Positions 48,995 to 57,747 of a DNA stretch of 64,000 nucleotides are shown piece by piece. The stretch spans positions 1 through 64,000 of the forward strand of contig DATEOF010000190.1 of NCBI GenBank assembly GCA_035274465.1, in the 5' to 3' direction. Position 1 is the stretch's first letter; each line of letters starts with the position of its first letter. Source of the stretch: JADGRF01 sp035274465. GTDB taxonomy: Bacteria; Myxococcota_A; Polyangia; Polyangiales; JAFGIB01. Both the position numbers and the translations under genes were made by a program. Under the pieces are notes generated by a model. The model saw nothing but the letters and a program-made list of their open reading frames with translations. It was not told the origin of the DNA and did no database searches.

Positions 48995-49516
48995 TTAGAC
49001 CGAGCCGCGCAACGCTTCGTGTTGTCGCAACTCCCGGTCGGCCGCTCGCATCTCTACGCCGAGCCTCAAGCATCGGTAGGCGCCCCAGGTGAACACCACC
49101 AGGAAGCCGAGAGCGAAGAAATTGAACGTGCCTATCGCGAACGCCCAACTCGTGCACCAGCCGAGCCACAGCGCGAAGCTCAGCGCGGTAGACGCCAGTG
49201 GAAGGCGCCGCGAGAGCATAGCCAGAGCGAAGAGGACGGCGGTGAACACGAACCCTGCGGGCAGGGCGCCCTCGGCGCTCGACGTGACGTACTCCCGCAA
49301 CTGTGACTCGGACCAGCCCGCGTGCACCGTGCTGAGCCGGGCCATCGCTGCCTGTGGATCGCGGAGCGTGAAGAAGGACCAACTCGCCAGGATGAGCAGC
49401 ATCCCCGACCGCGACGCCATCTGCTGGAACAGGCTCCTGGCTCGCAGCTCCTGAACCCGCGCTGCGCGCGTTGTCAGCTGGGCGTTGCAGCTGCTGCACG
49501 TGCGTTGCGGCGCCAT
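48995..49516 (-). CDS. Small membrane protein with N-terminal CxxC
   Basis: 173 residues from the ATG at 49516. A short start with CSSCNAQL, perhaps half of a zinc knuckle, is followed by four predicted membrane segments (GMLLILASWSFFTL, FVFTAVLFALAML, ALSFALWLGWCTSWAF, FFALGFLVVFTWGAY). The C-terminus is charged and cytoplasmic. No family was recognised. It is divergent from the metallophosphoesterase gene. Confidence 0.65.
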   Translation of the reverse strand: MAPQRTCSSCNAQLTTRAARVQELRARSLFQQMASRSGMLLILASWSFFTLRDPQAAMARLSTVHAGWSESQLREYVTSSAEGALPAGFVFTAVLFALAMLSRRLPLASTALSFALWLGWCTSWAFAIGTFNFFALGFLVVFTWGAYRCLRLGVEMRAADRELRQHEALRGSV

Positions 49517-49559
49517 CGTCGGGTGGCGGTGGTCGACGGCGCTGCTTACGATAGGGCTC

Positions 49560-50726
49560 ATGCGACGACACGCGCTCCTGATCGGCACCTGTTTGAGCCT
49601 CGCGTTACACGGCTATATCGCCTGGCGCTTGCTGCCGGCGCTCGAGCTGGGGCCGGCGACGTTCTCGCTCGCACTCTGCGCAGCCCTCGTGTCCGGCTTG
49701 TTGACGCCTGCACCGCTGCTGATTCGCCTCGCCCACCTGCCGGAGCGCGCCGCCGATGCGCTGGCGTGGGCCGGGTACCTCGCGATGGGCGTGTTTTCCA
49801 GCACGCTGGTGCTGTGCCTGTTACGCGACGTACTGCTGGTGTCGCTGACGTTCTGGAACCTGGTGCAGCCAGCGGCGGTCGACCTCGGCGCGCTTCGCCA
49901 TGTGTCCGCACTGGCAGTGCTGGCGCTGAGCGGCGCGATGAGCGTGATCGGCGTGGTGAACGCGCGGAGGCTCGCGTCCGTGGTGAACGTCGAGGTGCCG
50001 ATCGACGGACTGCCCAGCGCACTCGATGGCTTCACCATCGTCCAGCTCAGCGATATTCACGTCGGCCCCACGATCAAGCGCGGCTACCTGGATGCGATCG
50101 TCCAGCGCGTCAACAGCCTGAACGCCGACGTCGTGACGATCACGGGCGATCTGGTCGATGGCCATGTCGAGCGTCTACGCTCACACGTCGCGCCCCTCGG
50201 CGACTTGCGCTCGCGTCACGGCACCTATTGTGTGACAGGCAATCATGAGTACTACCACGGCGTCGAAGCCTGGGTGAACGAGTGGCGCCGCCTCGGGTTG
50301 CGCGTGCTGCTCAACGAGAACTCAGTCTTGGAGCACGATGGGGAATCCTTGCTGATCGGTGGCGTCACTGACTTCGGCGCGCATCACTACGCTGCCGCGC
50401 ACCGCAGTGATCCGATCGCGGCGGCGCACACCACGACGCCGGTTGCGCTGAAGATTCTGCTGGCACATCAACCACGCACGGCCGCCGTCGCGGCGGATGC
50501 GGGCTTCGATGTCCAGCTCTCCGGCCACACGCACGGCGGCCAGTTCCTACCGTGGAACTTCTTCGTCCCGCTGCAACAACCGTTCGTCTCCGGCTTGAAG
50601 CGTTTTCAGTCCCTCTGGGTCTACACGAGCCGTGGCACCGGCTACTGGGGACCACCGCTGCGTTTTCTCGCGCCTTCCGAGATCACGCGCCTGCTCCTCC
50701 GCACGGCCTCTCACAAGCTGGCGTAG
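49560..50726 (+). CDS. Membrane-anchored metallophosphoesterase (YkuE/YkoQ-like)
   Basis: 388 residues from the ATG at 49560. Four hydrophobic segments (about 5-135) are followed by a calcineurin-like phosphoesterase domain with all metal motifs: SDIHVG (DxH), TGDLVDG (GD), GNHEYY (GNHE), a His in LLAHQP, and SGHTHGGQF (GHxH). Related Bacillus proteins are thought to act on lipid headgroups or UDP-sugar lipids, but the substrate here is unknown. The stop region overlaps the converging serine hydrolase gene by 16 bp. Confidence 0.9.
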   Translation: MRRHALLIGTCLSLALHGYIAWRLLPALELGPATFSLALCAALVSGLLTPAPLLIRLAHLPERAADALAWAGYLAMGVFSSTLVLCLLRDVLLVSLTFWNLVQPAAVDLGALRHVSALAVLALSGAMSVIGVVNARRLASVVNVEVPIDGLPSALDGFTIVQLSDIHVGPTIKRGYLDAIVQRVNSLNADVVTITGDLVDGHVERLRSHVAPLGDLRSRHGTYCVTGNHEYYHGVEAWVNEWRRLGLRVLLNENSVLEHDGESLLIGGVTDFGAHHYAAAHRSDPIAAAHTTTPVALKILLAHQPRTAAVAADAGFDVQLSGHTHGGQFLPWNFFVPLQQPFVSGLKRFQSLWVYTSRGTGYWGPPLRFLAPSEITRLLLRTASHKLA

Positions 50727-51538
50727 AGGCTGTCGATCAGCGCGCGGTTGCGTGGGTTCTGCCAGCGCGATCCCATGTCGTTCATCACGTAGCCGAAGCC
50801 GATGCCGGCTTCCGGATCGCAGAAGCCGAGCGAGCCGCCCGCGCCGAAGTGCCCGAACGCACCGGCGTTGGGTCCCAGCGGTCGCTCGGGTTGCGTCAGC
50901 TGGAACCCGAGGCCGAATCGCGAGGGGCGATCGAGGACGCGGTCGATGCCCTGCGCGTGTTCGCGCGTGGCGTCGTGCAGGAGTGAGGCCGGGAGTAGAT
51001 CGCCTTCGATCAACCCCGCGTACACACGCGCCACACCGCAGGCGCTCGCGTGCAAGCCGAACGTGTTGACGTGATATCCGTGCGCCTCGCCGGGTTGCCA
51101 CCACGGCTCTTGCTGTTCGAGCGCCCGGGCCATGCGCAGTGGATCGAGCCCGGCACCGGCCGGCAATGGTTCGCGGATCGCCGGCAGACCCGCCCGATGC
51201 GCCAGGACGTGCCGGAGCGTGATGCCGCCCTTGCCCGCCGTGCCAAACTCGGGCCAGTAGCGCGCGATCGCGGCGTCGAGCGCCAACTCTCCGCGCGTGA
51301 CGGCATCGAGCACGATGAGGGTCGCGATGCCTTTGCCGACCGAAAACACGTCGACCAGCGTGTGTTGATGCCAGGCCCGCGTACGTGCGGGGTCGCAGTG
51401 TCCGCCCCACAGATTCACGACGAGCCGTCCAGCGACGTACACCGCAACGGCCGCGCCGATCTCTGCGTGCTGAGTGAAGTTCGAGCGAAACGCGTCGCGC
51501 ACGCGAGCGAATCGCACATCGCAGGTACCCTCGATCAT
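50711..51538 (-). CDS. Serine hydrolase (beta-lactamase family) with apparent internal deletion
   Basis: 275 residues, against about 380 for close relatives. The SxxK motif is present (S66-K69 in FSVGKG), as is the Tyr motif GYHVNTFG (Y155). Right after it the sequence jumps at residues 160-166 to ASACGVARVYAGL, which in relatives occurs after a segment of roughly 100 residues. The C-terminal FGHFGAGGSLGFCDP is kept. The frame is intact. It may be a non-functional in-frame deletion or a shortened enzyme. It overlaps the phosphoesterase gene by 16 bp. Confidence 0.8.
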   Translation of the reverse strand: MIEGTCDVRFARVRDAFRSNFTQHAEIGAAVAVYVAGRLVVNLWGGHCDPARTRAWHQHTLVDVFSVGKGIATLIVLDAVTRGELALDAAIARYWPEFGTAGKGGITLRHVLAHRAGLPAIREPLPAGAGLDPLRMARALEQQEPWWQPGEAHGYHVNTFGLHASACGVARVYAGLIEGDLLPASLLHDATREHAQGIDRVLDRPSRFGLGFQLTQPERPLGPNAGAFGHFGAGGSLGFCDPEAGIGFGYVMNDMGSRWQNPRNRALIDSLYASL

Positions 51539-51819
51539 CGGCTCCGGACTTCTAGAGCATACGGAGCCAGATTATACAAGCGCGTGAAACGGATCGTGCG
51601 AAACAGCGACAGCGCTTGGCCGTCATCCTGCTTGCAGGCTGCATGCAGCGTCAACGCGCTCCATCGTTGACCCACGGAAAATGCACGATGTAGTCGACGC
51701 CGTTGGGCGTGCTCGCACCGACCTTCGCCGCGGCGTTTGCAGCCAACCGGGTCGAACCGTTCGAGCAAACCGCTCCGATCGCGATCTGGCAGGGCGCTGC
51801 CGACAGTACCGTCCCCGAG

Positions 51820-54558
51820 CTACTTCTTCTCGGGCTTGCACAGCTTGAAGCACATGCCCCTGTACTCGATCGGCTTCCCATCGGTGTACTTGTCCATCAG
51901 GTACGCCTCGAGCTCTTTGCTGTACGGCTGTCGACCGCCGCACTGATAGCCGGCGGGACACGCGGGCAACTGCGCGCCACCGTCACATGGACCCCACGCC
52001 TGACCCGGCTTCCACTTGAGCGGATTGCCAGTCTCCCAGCCGTCGTAGATGCAATAGTTCAGCTCGAGACCCTGGTTGTTCGGCACGTTGTAACAAGTCG
52101 TGGGCACGGACTGGCCGTCGATCGGCAGCGGCGAGCAGCCCTCGGGCTGCACCGTGCCGTTCACCGGACACACCGCGTCGTCGATCAGCTGCGATGCGGG
52201 CGGAGTCTCGCACTTCGGCTTGCCCGACGCATCGAGCGCGCCGCCTTCGTTCGGATGGATGCGCGGATCGAGATCGTTGCAGTCGAACGCACGCGCTGCG
52301 CCGAGGCTCTGATCGCGCGGATCGGTCCAGCCGTCGCCGTCCATGTCCGTCACGAAGCCATCGCAGTTGCGATCCGTCATCAGGTAGTACAAGTAACTAT
52401 TCGGTCGACCGTCGTCGTTGAAGTAGCTGCAGAACTGCTCGGTGCGCGCGTAGCGACCGTCCCCGATCTGCCGGTAGAGCCGCTGCAGCGGGCCGACCTC
52501 CTTCTCGATCGCGACGCCCGGGTGGACGGAGGGATCGCCGTCGTGACAGTCGCCGAAACGCTCCGGTGACTTGTCAGGATCCACGCCGAGTTGCTCCAGC
52601 GCGGCCCACTCTTGGCCCCAGGCGAAGTAGCCGTCGCCGTCGTAGTCCAACGCGTAGCCGTCGCAGTCCTCATCGATCCGGTTGCCGGCGACCTCCTGGC
52701 CGCCCGGGTGCGCCTCGGCGCTCGTCTCATCGCAGTCGCGCGGTTCGGCGTAGTACGTGAAGCCGTCGCCATCGGGATCTTCGACGCGCCCGTCGCAGTC
52801 CTCGTCGTACAAGTTGCCCGAGGTCTCTGCGGCGTCTTTGGTCGCGCAGCTCGCCGGGCAGAGCTTGTTGTTCCACAACCACGGATCCTGCACGTCGCGC
52901 CAGCTCACCTGCTCCTCGGGGGGAATCACCCCGTCGCAGTCGTAGTCGATGCCGCCGCACCCCAGCTCGAAGGCGTACGGATGCACCCTGGAGTCTTTGT
53001 CGTTGCAGTCGGCCTTGCCGAGCAGCGGGGGCACAGACTGGCCCTCTTCAGCCACGAAGTAGTGATCCGCATCCTCGTCCGCGTAACGTGGCAAGCCTTC
53101 GAGGGCGCTCTCGTCGAGCGTGATCGCGACCTGCGCGCACAGCAGCTGACAGTCAGACGCAGGCTCGAAGGTCTGGTTGAGCATGACTTGCGAGCCGAGC
53201 TTCTCCTTGAACGACTGGAGGTTCACCGGCTCGGTCACGTACATATACGTGCCCCCTGCCAGCATCGACCCGGACGTCTTCTGCTTCTGCTCGACCTGCA
53301 GCTGAACGACCACGCGAACGTCGCTACTCGCAGAGGTGACGCCGCACAGCGCTTCGGGGTGCCCCTGGTCGTCGTGCAAGTACAGCGCTTGTCCCTCGCT
53401 CCACATCACGCTGGCCGAACACTCCTCGCCCTTGCATTGCATGACGTGGATGTCCTGCGTGTTGGCCGCGTATTCCGCGGGCAGCTGCACATCGAGCGTG
53501 ACGTTCAGACAGCCCACACTGCCAGGCTTGTAGATGTCCCACTCGATGCCGGCAGCCCAGGTGGAGAAGTGAGAGACCACGCCCGCGCATACCTTGCGCG
53601 CGCCGGCGCCGCTACCTTCCACAGCCACGCTGCACGAGCTCTCCTGCAGCCACAGGCCGGCGGTTTCGTCCAGCGCCCACAGGGCGATGCTGTCGCCCTT
53701 CGCGACCGGCGCATCCGTAGGCAAGTCGATCGAAAGCATCGCCGTCGAACCGGGGCCGAGCTGCAGCTTCGTACCCTGGGCATCCGCGAACTCGGCGTGC
53801 ACGCCGCCCAGCCAGCGCTCGACCAGCGTCGGTTCACCCGAAGCGTTGCGCGCCTGTCGATCTCCCGGCCAGGCGCGATCAGCCAGCGCGCTCGGCGCGA
53901 AGCTGGTAATACGTGCGGCGATCTCGCCCTGGATGCGCTTGCGGTCCGAACCCACGAAAGCGCGGGCGGGCAGCATCAGGCCGACGTTGCCCGCTTGCAG
54001 CGTCGTACGAGACGCGGCGTCGAACTTCTGGGCCTTGGCCTGCTCGACCAACTCGATGCTCCGCTCGCGCAAACCCGCGTTGGCGATCGAGAGCTGGCGC
54101 ACGACGGGCACATAGCCGTCAGCCGAGATCCGAATCGAGGACAGTGCGTCCGCCGGAAGTTTCGTGAACCCACCGCGACCTTCGACGTCGGTCTTCAGCG
54201 CCCGCGTGCCCACACGCAGCGTCGCGCCTTCGATCGGTTCGCCGTCTCCGTTGACGATCCGGACGTGCGCAGTGAAGTCCTGGGCGCCGCTGGAATTGAT
54301 CGAGCTCCCCGCGATGCCGGGACTCCAGCTATCGGTGCTCGCGCAACCGCCAGTGCCGTTCGACACCAGACCGTCGTCACAAGCACACACCGCTTTCTTG
54401 TCGACGACCTCACAGCTGCTCTTCCCAGTCTGCTTGCATGGGTTCGGGTCGCACGGGTCTCTGTCGGACTCCATCTCTGCGCCGGGTGCACAACCCGCAG
54501 CGCCGACGACCCAGATCGAACTCACGAGACCAAGCAAGACACCCGTGCGCAATTTCAT
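51820..54558 (-). CDS. Large secreted lipoprotein with EGF-like and MopE-type metal-binding motifs
   Basis: 912 residues from the ATG at 54558. The lipoprotein signal ends in GAAGC. An EGF-like Cys module comes first (CDPNPCKQTGKSSC, CACDDG), then a carboxypeptidase-regulatory-like beta domain (about 85-160). A central beta domain carries several Cys. The C-terminal third has at least five MopE-like motifs of the type DCDGDGY, GDCHDGDPSVHPG and DEDCDG, rich in Asp and Cys, which probably bind calcium or another metal. Related proteins sit on the outer surface. A copper link is only inferred from MopE of Methylococcus. Confidence 0.85.
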   Translation of the reverse strand: MKLRTGVLLGLVSSIWVVGAAGCAPGAEMESDRDPCDPNPCKQTGKSSCEVVDKKAVCACDDGLVSNGTGGCASTDSWSPGIAGSSINSSGAQDFTAHVRIVNGDGEPIEGATLRVGTRALKTDVEGRGGFTKLPADALSSIRISADGYVPVVRQLSIANAGLRERSIELVEQAKAQKFDAASRTTLQAGNVGLMLPARAFVGSDRKRIQGEIAARITSFAPSALADRAWPGDRQARNASGEPTLVERWLGGVHAEFADAQGTKLQLGPGSTAMLSIDLPTDAPVAKGDSIALWALDETAGLWLQESSCSVAVEGSGAGARKVCAGVVSHFSTWAAGIEWDIYKPGSVGCLNVTLDVQLPAEYAANTQDIHVMQCKGEECSASVMWSEGQALYLHDDQGHPEALCGVTSASSDVRVVVQLQVEQKQKTSGSMLAGGTYMYVTEPVNLQSFKEKLGSQVMLNQTFEPASDCQLLCAQVAITLDESALEGLPRYADEDADHYFVAEEGQSVPPLLGKADCNDKDSRVHPYAFELGCGGIDYDCDGVIPPEEQVSWRDVQDPWLWNNKLCPASCATKDAAETSGNLYDEDCDGRVEDPDGDGFTYYAEPRDCDETSAEAHPGGQEVAGNRIDEDCDGYALDYDGDGYFAWGQEWAALEQLGVDPDKSPERFGDCHDGDPSVHPGVAIEKEVGPLQRLYRQIGDGRYARTEQFCSYFNDDGRPNSYLYYLMTDRNCDGFVTDMDGDGWTDPRDQSLGAARAFDCNDLDPRIHPNEGGALDASGKPKCETPPASQLIDDAVCPVNGTVQPEGCSPLPIDGQSVPTTCYNVPNNQGLELNYCIYDGWETGNPLKWKPGQAWGPCDGGAQLPACPAGYQCGGRQPYSKELEAYLMDKYTDGKPIEYRGMCFKLCKPEKK

Positions 54559-54706
54559 CCAATCGATACTACTGCCGCCGATCGCCGCGCGAGAAGTCGT
54601 AGGCGAGCAGCCCGCTTCGCCCACAGGTATGGAAGCTTGCCGCTCCCAGCTGCAGCGCACGACGGGTCGCTCGAGCGATCTGACACAATCGGCCAGTACG
54701 TTTTGT

Positions 54707-55318
54707 CTACTCCTGACGCACCAGAATGAAGTAGTGCCCGAGCGCCTTCTCGCCCTTGTAGGCGGCACCGATCGACACGTGATGTGAGACGCGGCGCATG
54801 AAGTCGCGCGTGCCGTAGAACACGAAGCGCTGCAGGCCGTGCGAGTTCGGCACCAGCTTCGGCCATTGCGCGGGCATCTCGCCCTCGGGTGTCAGAACGT
54901 AGTCCACGACCACCGCCCCGCGCTCAATCCAACTCGGCTCCTCGCGCGTGGAGCGGGCGACGAAGTACCCCGGGCCGATCCAGCGGTTGGGCAGCGACTC
55001 GTTGTAGCCGAACAGGCGCGCGCTGCCGTCGCGCGGCCGGACGAAGCGTTTCTCGAACAACTTGAGCGCGGGCGGCAACGGCAGCGTGTTGCGGCCCATG
55101 TGGTGCACCGGCTGCATGTCAGGGACTTCGCGCGGCACGAAGTGCTCGAGCGTGAGCGGTGCGGCAGCGGCCGCCCGCCGGTACAACTCGCGCTGTGCGG
55201 CGCGGTCGAGCGAATGCGCAGCCTCGAGCCGCTGCGGCGCCCCGGCGCGGTCGAGAAACTCGGCGATCTCGGCGATCCCGGCCTGCTCGCTGGCGAGCAA
55301 CTCTCGTAGCGTGGTCAT
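54707..55318 (-). CDS. Conserved protein of unknown function
   Basis: 203 residues, ATG. A helical N-terminal part (about 1-50) is followed by a beta-rich domain with HFVPREVPDMQPVHHMGRN, WIGPGYFVARS and GLQRFVFYGTRDFMRRVS. No signal peptide or motif of known catalytic type is visible. It begins 21 bp after the stop of the MFS gene and is probably in one operon with it. Confidence 0.6.
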   Translation of the reverse strand: MTTLRELLASEQAGIAEIAEFLDRAGAPQRLEAAHSLDRAAQRELYRRAAAAAPLTLEHFVPREVPDMQPVHHMGRNTLPLPPALKLFEKRFVRPRDGSARLFGYNESLPNRWIGPGYFVARSTREEPSWIERGAVVVDYVLTPEGEMPAQWPKLVPNSHGLQRFVFYGTRDFMRRVSHHVSIGAAYKGEKALGHYFILVRQE

Positions 55319-55339
55319 GTTGGAGTTTCCTCCCCGCGG

Positions 55340-56530
55340 CTAGCGAGCTGCGAATAGTACGCCAATCGCGGCAAGCGCGGCAAAACACGCGCCGCCCAGG
55401 AACGTGGCCGGCGCCCCGAAGCTACTCCAGAGCACCCCCGCCACGACGCTCGCCAGCAGCAGCGCGACGCCACTCGCCAGGTTGAACAGCCCGAAGCCCG
55501 TGCCCACCAGCGGCGCGGGGGCGCTGTTTGCGACCAGCTTCGACAGCAGCCCCTGTGTGAACGCCATGTGCAGCCCCCAGAGCGCGGCCCCGGCGAACGC
55601 GAGCGCCGGCGAACCGGCGTAGGCCAGCAAGACGTCGGCGGCGATCAACAGCAACAACCCGAAACACAACATGCCGCGGGCGCTCAGCCGGTCGGCAGCG
55701 GCCCCCGCCGGATAGGCGGCCCCGGCATAGAAGAGGTTCATGACGATCATCACGAGCGGCACGAACCGGAGCTCGAGCCCGACGTCCTGGGCGCGCAAGA
55801 CCAGGAACGCTTCACTGAAGCGCGCCAGCGTGAAGACCGCGCCCAGCGCCACGACCAGCCAGTACCGCTTGGGCAGGAGCTTGGCGTCGGACAGGCTGAG
55901 GCGCTTCGCCGCCCGACTCGTCGCCTGCTCCGGCTCCCGGACGAAGACGACCAGCAAGGTCACCGCGATGAAGGCCGGCACCGAGGCAAACCACATGACA
56001 GTCCTGATCTCGTCAGCGAACGCGATCATGAGCGCCACGGCCAGCAGCGGGCCGATCCACGCCCCCACCGAATCGAGCGCCTGCCGCAATCCATAGGCCG
56101 CACCCCGGACCTCGGGCAGCGTCAGATCGGCGACCAACGCGTCGCGCGGCGCACCGCGGATGCCTTTACCGACGCGATCGATGAAGCGGGCCGCAAACAC
56201 CTGGTCGACCGCGGTGGCCAGCGCGAAGACCGGCTTGGTGAACGCCGCGAGCGCGTATCCGAACACCATCAGCGGCTTGCGCTTGCCGAAGTAGTCGCTG
56301 ACCGCGCCGGAGAAGACCTTGGTGATGGCGGCGGTCGCCTCCGCTACCCCCTCGAAGATACCCACTGTCACCATCGAGGCGCCCAGGACAGTGACCATGA
56401 AGATTGGCAGCAGGCTGTGGATCAGCTCCGAGGACATGTCCATGAACAGCGAGCCGAACCCCATCGCCCAGACGCCCGCCGGCAGCGACCGCAGCGGAGA
56501 GGAGCGACTCGTCGTGGGCACAGATGTCAT
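55340..56530 (-). CDS. MFS transporter
   Basis: 396 residues from the ATG at 56530, with twelve predicted membrane segments. MFS signature in the first cytoplasmic loop region: AVSDYFGKRKPLMVFGY; further RFIDRVGKGIRGAPRDALVAD. This resembles a group of drug or metabolite efflux proteins with unknown substrates. Its operon partner is the conserved unknown protein downstream. It is divergent from the sigma-like gene at 56828. Confidence 0.88.
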   Translation of the reverse strand: MTSVPTTSRSSPLRSLPAGVWAMGFGSLFMDMSSELIHSLLPIFMVTVLGASMVTVGIFEGVAEATAAITKVFSGAVSDYFGKRKPLMVFGYALAAFTKPVFALATAVDQVFAARFIDRVGKGIRGAPRDALVADLTLPEVRGAAYGLRQALDSVGAWIGPLLAVALMIAFADEIRTVMWFASVPAFIAVTLLVVFVREPEQATSRAAKRLSLSDAKLLPKRYWLVVALGAVFTLARFSEAFLVLRAQDVGLELRFVPLVMIVMNLFYAGAAYPAGAAADRLSARGMLCFGLLLLIAADVLLAYAGSPALAFAGAALWGLHMAFTQGLLSKLVANSAPAPLVGTGFGLFNLASGVALLLASVVAGVLWSSFGAPATFLGGACFAALAAIGVLFAAR

Positions 56531-56827
56531 GGTTCCGAACCGCGGGCACTCTACTACGCGCGGCGACGGACCGGGTACTTCGGCGGCGTGATCTGGTAGC
56601 GCAGTCGCGCACCACATCGACTGGCGTGTGGCATCGCGCCTCTCCGAAAGGCCCACGCCTCAGGGCGCGGCCCTTCCGATGATTATCGGTCGGCGCTTCG
56701 CGGCGGCTCCGAATTCGCTTCGCGCGCGAAGTCCGCTCTTGCGTGCGAGGCAGAGTTCGCACGATAGTCGCTGCATCTTTCGCGCTTAGTCTTACTCCAG
56801 TCACGTGAGCAGTGATGCTGGTTCGCC

Positions 56828-57319
56828 ATGAGCGGGCATGACGTTGCAGTTCTGTATCGCGCCTATGGCTACGCAGTCTTCAGGCGTTGTCTCGCCTTCC
56901 TGGCAGACGTGGACGCCGCGCGCGCGGTGACGGAACAGACGTTCGTGCACGCGCTGCGCAACTCGTGCAGCTTCCATGCGTTCGCGGATCCGCAAGTTTG
57001 GCTGTGCCGGGCCGCAGACGAGCGCTGCGTGCATATCTTGCAGGCCAACATGCGCGACGCCATCCCGAGACCCGAGGTCAACCTGCGGCAGCTCCGAGCC
57101 TACGTGGCGCACGACGATCAGGAACGTCTGATCCAGGTGCTGTCGTGGCTGCGCACGACCCCGCCGAGCGACATGCGCTTCGCCGTGCTGTTCTGCCTGG
57201 ACGAGCTCAGCGAGGAAGAGCTCGCCGCCGAGCTCGGCCTGTCGCCTCGAGCAGTGGCAAAGCGTACGGCCCAGCTGCTGCGAAGCGCGCCGCTTCGGGA
57301 CCAGGAGGCGAGCGCATGA
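56828..57319 (+). CDS. ECF sigma-factor-like protein
   Basis: 163 residues. Region 2-like helices (LYRAYGYAVFRRCLAFLADVD, EQTFVHALRN) precede a region 4-like HTH (LDELSEEELAAELGLSPRAVAKRT), as in short ECF sigma factors. The region 2 match is weak and the DNA-melting aromatic residues are not clear. It overlaps the next gene by 4 bp (ATGA), the usual arrangement of a sigma factor and its anti-sigma factor. The 297-bp upstream gap is a probable promoter region. Confidence 0.7.
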   Translation: MSGHDVAVLYRAYGYAVFRRCLAFLADVDAARAVTEQTFVHALRNSCSFHAFADPQVWLCRAADERCVHILQANMRDAIPRPEVNLRQLRAYVAHDDQERLIQVLSWLRTTPPSDMRFAVLFCLDELSEEELAAELGLSPRAVAKRTAQLLRSAPLRDQEASA

Positions 57320-57744
57320 CCAGCAGCCACCTCGCCCGCTTTCAGCTCGAGCGACTCGCCGCAGACCACGTGCAGACGCCCGTCGAGCCCAGCCTTCGCG
57401 TGCACCTGCGAGGCTGCGATTTCTGCCGGACCCGCCTGCGGGCTTTGACCGCAGCAAAGACGCGCTTTCTGGATACGCATCCCGCCGTGATCTTCCGGCG
57501 CGACGTGCTGACCCAGGTCGCACGACTCGGCCCCGAACGGAAGCTCGCATGGTGGCTCACGCCGCATTTCGCGCGCACGATCGTCGGCGCACTGGCGATC
57601 GCCGCGGCGATCGGCACCTGGTTCGCGCACGACGCGGCGGCGAGCTGGTCGCGGGCGCATCGAGATGCAGCACCAGACGCTGAACATCAGGTCGATCAGC
57701 GTCTGGTGTCACAAGCGCGCGACTGGCACGGGACAGAACGCTGA
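57316..57744 (+). CDS. Putative anti-sigma factor with one membrane segment
   Basis: 142 residues from the ATG at 57316. A cytoplasmic part of about 95 residues has HLRGCDFCRTRLRAL (a CxxC preceded by His, as in zinc-binding anti-sigma domains). One membrane segment (TIVGALAIAAAIGTWFA) and a short outer tail follow. Coupling to the sigma-like gene by a 4-bp overlap supports an anti-sigma role. The stop is 3 bp from the converging copper monooxygenase-like gene. Confidence 0.65.
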   Translation: MTSSHLARFQLERLAADHVQTPVEPSLRVHLRGCDFCRTRLRALTAAKTRFLDTHPAVIFRRDVLTQVARLGPERKLAWWLTPHFARTIVGALAIAAAIGTWFAHDAAASWSRAHRDAAPDAEHQVDQRLVSQARDWHGTER

Positions 57745-57747
57745 CGC

